Positions 59,771 to 64,000 of a stretch of 64,000 bases of DNA are shown piece after piece. Made by a program: the position numbers and the translations under genes. How positions within the stretch are numbered: the first letter of the stretch is position 1; each line of letters starts with the position of its first letter. Where the stretch lies: assembly GCA_015234425.1 (NCBI GenBank), contig JADGNE010000023.1, positions 124,001 through 188,000 of the forward strand, in the 5' to 3' direction. The stretch comes from Devosia sp. (GTDB lineage Bacteria; Pseudomonadota; Alphaproteobacteria; Rhizobiales; Devosiaceae). The notes beneath the pieces are model-generated. The model saw only the letters and a program-made list of their open reading frames with translations. It was not told where the DNA came from and made no database searches.

Positions 59771-61864
59771 ATGGGGCTGGTTAAGAGCCACTCAGCGGCG
59801 CTGCTTGCGAGTGTCGCATTGGGAATGATCATGTCGCAGGGGGCAGCTGCGCAGACGCCGGTCAACGCAACCTATGTGACCTTGCTCGAGCGGCTGGTCA
59901 TCGGTCTGGGCGGCGCGCCAAAAGTTGCCATTGATACGCCACAGGCAGTGACGGTGGTGACCGGGGACGACATTGATCAGCTCCAGGCAACGACCACTGG
60001 CGACATCTTCGCGACGGTACCGGGGGTTACAATTGTCGGCTCGGAGCGTCAGCTCGGTGAGGCCTTCAACATTCGCGGCATCGGTACGACGGAAAACTCG
60101 TCTGACGCGGCGCGTATCGTCGTCAACATTGATGGTCAGCCGAAATTCTTCGAGCAGTACCGCATGGGGTCGTTCTTCTCTGACCCCGAACTCTACAAGC
60201 AGGTGGAGGTGCTGCGCGGCCCGGCTTCATCGACGCTTTACGGCGCGGGTGCCATCGGTGGGGTAATCAACTTCACCACCAAGGACGCATCAGACTATAT
60301 CAAGGACGGCCATACTGGCGCGCTCCGTCTCAAGCAGACATTTGACAGCAACGGATCGGGGACACTGACCTCAGCCGTGCTTGCCCAGCAGATCAACGAC
60401 ACGTTCGAAATTCTTGCTGCGGGCAACTGGCGCCGGACCAATGAAATTGAAAAGGCCAATGGCACACCGCTCTCGGGTTCCGAGTTCAACAGCCTATCTG
60501 GTCTGATCAAGGGCACCGCCCATTTCGGCGACAACGACGAGCAGACCCTGACGGCGTCCTATCAACGCTTCAACAGCCAGACCGATAAGAGCCGCTATTC
60601 ACAGACCGGGGTGATGGCCGGCGACCCGTTTGGCTATATCGATCGGGATGTCATCGACCAGACCGGCGTCATCAAATGGTCCAACCCGGCCGCGGACAAT
60701 CCCTGGCTCGATCTCAACCTGGCCCTCAGCTTCTCCGATACGCTGAACATGCAGCGCAATCACCGCGCCACGCCCGGCGGCCCGGTTACCAATTACCCCG
60801 CACCGAGCACCTTTGCTGATACCGACTATCAGTATCGCACCTGGCAGCTGACCGGCGACAACACGATCGAGTGGATCGGCGACGGCTTCGAAAACTACAC
60901 GACCATCGGCTTTCAGGCCAGCACCCAGGACCGTCTGGTCAACTTCCCGCCCGTGGGGCATGTGCCTGTTGGGACCCATCCGGAGGGTACAGAAAACAAG
61001 CTTGGCCTGTTCGTCCAGAACGAATTCATCCTGGATGACCGGTTGACCCTGTTGGCCGGCGTTCGTGGTGACTTCCACGAAATCAATCCGACGACAGCAG
61101 GCCTTCCCAGCCGCTCCGACTCGGCGTTTTCGCCAAAGCTTGCCGCGCTCTATGCGTTCAATGACAATTTGAGTGTCTTTGCCTCGATCGCGCACACGCA
61201 GCGCCTGCCCACGCTCGACGAACTCTATTCGTCCAGCGCCAGCAAGACCACCAGCCTTGGCCTGCTCAAGGAGCGTGCCAACACGGTTGAAGGCGGCTTT
61301 GCCATATCGGGAAGCGATTTGCTGATGTCCGGTGACTCCGCGGCGCTCAAGACGACGGTTTTCTACAACCACATCCAGGACATGATTGCTTCCAACGGCA
61401 CTGCAGTCGGGGTGCCGTATTACGGGAACGTTGCTGAAGCGGAGCTCTATGGCGTTGAAGTCGAAGCAGCTTACGACTCAGAATGGGCCTTCGCCAACCT
61501 GGCGCTGTCAGTCACAACCGGCAACAACCTTATCACAAACGCGCCGCTGACGACCGTGCCACAGTCCAAGGTGGTGGCGACCCTCGGTGGCAAGCACCCG
61601 GAATGGAACCTCGCTTACGGCGCTCGCCTGACGGTGGCCGCAAATGGTGAATACATCATCAGCCCGGGCGATGGTACGGCAGAAGGCTTCAGCACGGTCG
61701 ACCTGTTCGCGTCGTGGAAGCCCGAGTCTGGCCCACTGGCAGGCACCCAGGTGCAGTTTGGCGTCGATAACCTCTTCAACGCGAACTACCGCGAGAACCT
61801 CGCATACGATCGGTCAGCCGGTCGCACGTTCAAGGTCAGCCTGTCTCGCCAGTTCGACTACTAA
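59771..61864 (+). CDS. TonB-dependent haem/haemoglobin receptor
   Basis: The 697-residue outer-membrane precursor has a signal peptide (cleavage near GAAAQ, residue 32). A plug domain starts with AVTVVTGDDIDQLQATTTGD and includes IRGIGTTEN and VEVLRGPASSTLYGAGAIGG. The 22-strand barrel ends in FKVSLSRQFDY with the usual terminal aromatic residue. The classical FRAP motif appears only as the variant QRLPTLDELYS. I chose ATG 59771, behind CTGGAG. Gene context makes haem the likely ligand; hmuR would be the usual name. Confidence 0.85.
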   Translation: MGLVKSHSAALLASVALGMIMSQGAAAQTPVNATYVTLLERLVIGLGGAPKVAIDTPQAVTVVTGDDIDQLQATTTGDIFATVPGVTIVGSERQLGEAFNIRGIGTTENSSDAARIVVNIDGQPKFFEQYRMGSFFSDPELYKQVEVLRGPASSTLYGAGAIGGVINFTTKDASDYIKDGHTGALRLKQTFDSNGSGTLTSAVLAQQINDTFEILAAGNWRRTNEIEKANGTPLSGSEFNSLSGLIKGTAHFGDNDEQTLTASYQRFNSQTDKSRYSQTGVMAGDPFGYIDRDVIDQTGVIKWSNPAADNPWLDLNLALSFSDTLNMQRNHRATPGGPVTNYPAPSTFADTDYQYRTWQLTGDNTIEWIGDGFENYTTIGFQASTQDRLVNFPPVGHVPVGTHPEGTENKLGLFVQNEFILDDRLTLLAGVRGDFHEINPTTAGLPSRSDSAFSPKLAALYAFNDNLSVFASIAHTQRLPTLDELYSSSASKTTSLGLLKERANTVEGGFAISGSDLLMSGDSAALKTTVFYNHIQDMIASNGTAVGVPYYGNVAEAELYGVEVEAAYDSEWAFANLALSVTTGNNLITNAPLTTVPQSKVVATLGGKHPEWNLAYGARLTVAANGEYIISPGDGTAEGFSTVDLFASWKPESGPLAGTQVQFGVDNLFNANYRENLAYDRSAGRTFKVSLSRQFDY

Positions 61865-61879
61865 ACGCTGCAACAAGAG

Positions 61880-61902
61880 CGGGGGAGGTTACTTCTCCCC
61901 CG
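61880..61902 (+). terminator. Hairpin after the haem receptor gene
   Basis: A perfect eight-pair stem (CGGGGGAG with CTCCCCCG, seven-base loop) starts 16 bases after the stop codon. It has no T-run and lies between convergent genes, so it may serve both strands. Confidence 0.6.
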
Positions 61903-61940
61903 TCCGAAGCTCATCGACACTCGGGTGCGGGCCGACCACC

Positions 61941-62726
61941 TTATTCGGCGTCACCGCACATGACGATCTCAACGCCCGTCTCGGCCAGATAGCCAGCTGC
62001 ATCGGACGGTAGCCTGTCCGTGAAAAAATGCGTGACGCTGTCCAAGCGGGCAACACGCACGGAGGCTTCTCGACCCCATTTGCTGGCATCTGCAGCAAGG
62101 AAGGTCAGGCGGGCGGTGCTCATCAACTTTTGCGTTAATTGAGCCTCGCTGTAGCTGTAGTCCAGAATTCCCTTCTCGAGATCGAGGGCGCCGGCCCCGA
62201 AAATGGCGTGGGAGGCGTAGAATTTCTCGAAATAGTCGAGGGTGTCCGGGCCCACCACGTCGCGGTCATTATGGCGCATGATGCCGCCTGTGAGATGAAC
62301 TTCGATCTGCGGCGCGTCTGACAGGGTCAGGGCGACGTCGATATTATTGGTTACAACGCGCAATTTGTCGTGGTTACGCAGGGCTTTGGCGACGAACTGA
62401 ACCGTGCTGCCTATGCCCATGAAAATGGTGGACTCGGGCGGGATCGCTGCCGCCACCTGCGCAGCAATGTTCTGCTTGGCAGAGGAATGGAGTGCCGCAC
62501 GGGCATTGACTGAAAGGTTGCGGCGCTGGACGGGCAGGTCCACGCCTCCGTGAAAGCGGCGCGCAAAACCGAGATCGCAGAGGGCATTGATATCGCGGCG
62601 AATGGTCTGCGTGGTCAGGTCATAGCGCAGGGCGAGCTGCTCGATATATTGAGCGCCTTCTGTTTCAATCAGCGCGATAATATCGCGTTGCCGCGCCGAT
62701 AGCCTGTCCTGGCCCATGGCCGTCAT
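61941..62726 (-). CDS. DeoR/GlpR family transcriptional repressor
   Basis: The 261-residue regulator has a DeoR helix-turn-helix (IEQLALRYDLTTQTIRRDIN near residues 28-47) and the GFARRFHGGVDLP hinge. A sensor domain with IFMGIGSTV and HLTGGIMRHNDRDVVG follows. The GlpR-like sequence and position behind a glycerophosphodiesterase gene suggest it senses glycerol-3-phosphate or a sugar phosphate. Its start overlaps the upstream gene's stop by one base. Confidence 0.86.
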   Translation of the reverse strand: MTAMGQDRLSARQRDIIALIETEGAQYIEQLALRYDLTTQTIRRDINALCDLGFARRFHGGVDLPVQRRNLSVNARAALHSSAKQNIAAQVAAAIPPESTIFMGIGSTVQFVAKALRNHDKLRVVTNNIDVALTLSDAPQIEVHLTGGIMRHNDRDVVGPDTLDYFEKFYASHAIFGAGALDLEKGILDYSYSEAQLTQKLMSTARLTFLAADASKWGREASVRVARLDSVTHFFTDRLPSDAAGYLAETGVEIVMCGDAE

Positions 62727-63499
62727 TATCCCAGATAGATTTGTGGATTGTCGGTGATCACCCCGGTCAGCCCCGCTCTCCAGAAAGAGACGAGTTCGAG
62801 CGGGTCATTGCTGGTCCATGCGCGCACCTTGATCCCCCTGGCTGATGTCTGCTCGAGAAGGCCGATGCTCAGGCCCTTGAAATGGGCATGGATGCTGGTC
62901 GCCGAGGTTTCGGCAAGCAGGGCCTCCCAATTGTCCGGCACTCGGTCCCAGAGCATGGCCAGTTCGAGTTCAGGCGCCAGACGGTGCATGGCCTTGAGGC
63001 ATTCCGGATCAAAGCTCGAGATCATTATCTGCATATGCGCCGGGCGCCTGATGATCGCGGCGTGCACCGCACTGACCAATTGGTCGAGCGACTGGTGATG
63101 GGGGTGCTGCTTGATCTCGACATTGATGTTGAGGCCAATCTCACCGAGCGCGGTGATAACCTCTGATAGGGTCGGGATGCGTTCGCCGGCAAAGCGGGGG
63201 GCGAACCAGGCTCCGCCGTCCAGGATCGCGATCTCTGCAGCTGTCAATGTGCCCAGATTGCCCGTGCCGGACGAGGTGCGGTCAACGCTGTCATCATGGA
63301 TGACGATCAGCTCGCCATCGGCGCTGAGTGCGACGTCCAGCTCTACCCATTTTGCCCCTTGTTCCGCAGCGGCGCGGAAGGCCGCAATGGTGTTTTCCGG
63401 AGCGATCGCAGAGGCACCGCGATGGGCCTGGACCTCGTCCCGGGCGGGGCCGGGCAGTGGGGAGATGGTCATGGTCAAATCTTCTTGCAGTCCGCTCAC
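62726..63499 (-). CDS. Glycerophosphodiester phosphodiesterase (UgpQ-like)
   Basis: The 257-residue TIM-barrel enzyme hydrolyses glycerophosphodiesters to glycerol-3-phosphate and an alcohol. Catalytic motifs are [13 protein letters not shown] near residues 25-37 and [11 protein letters not shown]...VIHDD near residues 51-69. No signal peptide is seen, so it is cytosolic. The GTG at 63499 overlaps the ATPase stop (GTGA); ATG 63472, with AAGAAG upstream, is an alternative nine residues shorter. It lies behind a UgpC-type ATPase, which supports uptake-linked hydrolysis. Confidence 0.87.
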   Translation of the reverse strand: MSGLQEDLTMTISPLPGPARDEVQAHRGASAIAPENTIAAFRAAAEQGAKWVELDVALSADGELIVIHDDSVDRTSSGTGNLGTLTAAEIAILDGGAWFAPRFAGERIPTLSEVITALGEIGLNINVEIKQHPHHQSLDQLVSAVHAAIIRRPAHMQIMISSFDPECLKAMHRLAPELELAMLWDRVPDNWEALLAETSATSIHAHFKGLSIGLLEQTSARGIKVRAWTSNDPLELVSFWRAGLTGVITDNPQIYLG

Positions 63500-64000
63500 G
63501 CGATATCAGTTCGGCGACTGGTTTGGGAGCTGAAGGGATGCAGGTCAGAAACAGGTGCATAGACAATTATTTCTGAGCCCTCAATGATTTCCGGCCTTCC
63601 GGGTATGGAAAGTACGATCGATTGGCCGGTATTGAGCAGACTGACGTGAACATGGCTCTCGCCACCGACCGGTTCGATTAATTCGACGGCGGTTTTGATC
63701 GCCACGTGGGCGGTGGCTGGCGCTTCCAGGACGAAGGAATCGGGACGAATGCCGACAATGTCGGTCCCAGAGGGCAGCGGGCCCAGCTGTTCGAGGGACG
63801 CCACGGGGATGAGGTTCATCGGCGGGGAACCGATGAAGCCGGCGACGAAGAGCGTCTCCGGGCGATCATAGACCTCCGTAGGCGTGCCGATCTGCTCAAC
63901 GAGACCGCCATTCATGACGACCAGCCGATCGGCCAGCGTCATGGCCTCGAGCTGGTCATGGGTGACATAGAGGCTCGTGGTCTTGAGGCGGCGCTGAAGT
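63496..64000 (-). CDS. Sugar/glycerol-3-phosphate ABC ATPase (UgpC/MalK type), C-terminal part
   Basis: The gene runs off the right edge; only the last 167 codons are in view. They include the switch region [20 protein letters not shown] and a TOBE/MalK-type C-terminal domain with [11 protein letters not shown] and VGIRPDSF. This ATPase type energises UgpABE- or sugar-importer permeases. The start and Walker A lie beyond the window. Together with the phosphodiesterase and GlpR-like gene it suggests a ugp-type operon. Confidence 0.84.
   Translation of the reverse strand, partial: LQRRLKTTSLYVTHDQLEAMTLADRLVVMNGGLVEQIGTPTEVYDRPETLFVAGFIGSPPMNLIPVASLEQLGPLPSGTDIVGIRPDSFVLEAPATAHVAIKTAVELIEPVGGESHVHVSLLNTGQSIVLSIPGRPEIIEGSEIIVYAPVSDLHPFSSQTSRRTDIA

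Noticed and set aside
1..64000. CRISPR arrays, tRNA/rRNA genes, insertion sequences or prophage
   Set aside because: No regularly spaced repeats, cloverleaf or rRNA segments, transposase or phage genes were seen in any part of the window.

Overview
The window looks like part of a chromosome or chromid of an alphaproteobacterium, most likely of the Hyphomicrobiales (Devosia-like). The reasons are high GC, an opgGHC glucan operon, a rhizobial-type C-P lyase cluster, RIME-like palindromic repeats, hemP/hmuSTUV haem uptake and very many ABC solute importers. The genus is an inference; no rRNA or tRNA gene is present to test it.

Layout, left to right. (1) 1-7.66 kb, + strand: end of an unknown gene, two Gfo/Idh/MocA oxidoreductases flanking an oligopeptide-type (DppABC-like) importer with two tandem binding proteins and no ATPase in view. 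A 155-nt folded leader precedes the first binding protein and an intrinsic terminator closes the unit. (2) 8.2-13.0 kb: opgG-opgH-opgC, osmoregulated periplasmic glucan synthesis and decoration. (3) 13.1-17.7 kb: an unusual periplasmic redox module made of a Tat-exported FAD dehydrogenase, three short related monohaem cytochromes c and an orphan beta-rich protein. (4) 17.7-25.8 kb, - strand: a nine-gene catabolic operon (SsuABC/NMT1-type importer, VOC protein, TIM-barrel-like protein, two SDRs, two Gfo/Idh/MocA oxidoreductases) that converges on module 3. (5) 26.1-31.3 kb, + strand: RpiR/SIS regulator, N-acyl-D-amino-acid deacylase, hydroxypyruvate isomerase, NagB-like and NagA-like proteins. 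(6) 31.3-40.8 kb: two complete FbpABC-type importers, with a PP2C-like phosphatase and a DeoR regulator. (7) 40.9-52.8 kb: the phosphonate system, phnMN, phnF (- strand), phnGHIJKL and phnCDEE, with Pho-box-like repeats and a PhnF-type operator. (8) 53-61.9 kb: hemP-hmuSTUV-orphan-exbB-exbD-tonB on the - strand, divergent from a TonB-dependent receptor. (9) 61.9-64 kb, - strand: end of a sugar/glycerol-3-phosphate-type ABC ATPase, a glycerophosphodiester phosphodiesterase and a DeoR regulator.

Taken together, the window is a scavenging region: peptide-like or glycoside solutes, amino sugars, phosphonates, glycerophosphodiesters and haem. The best-supported system is the C-P lyase locus: PhnCDEE import, PhnGHIJ-K-L-M chemistry and PhnN salvage, apparently under PhoB and PhnF control. 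The least explained is the pair of modules at 13.1-25.8 kb. There a periplasmic flavoprotein probably passes electrons to small cytochromes, and a convergent operon carries an importer and NAD(P)-linked enzymes of the kind that process oxidised sugars or cyclitols. Whether the two work together, and on what substrate, cannot be read from the sequence.
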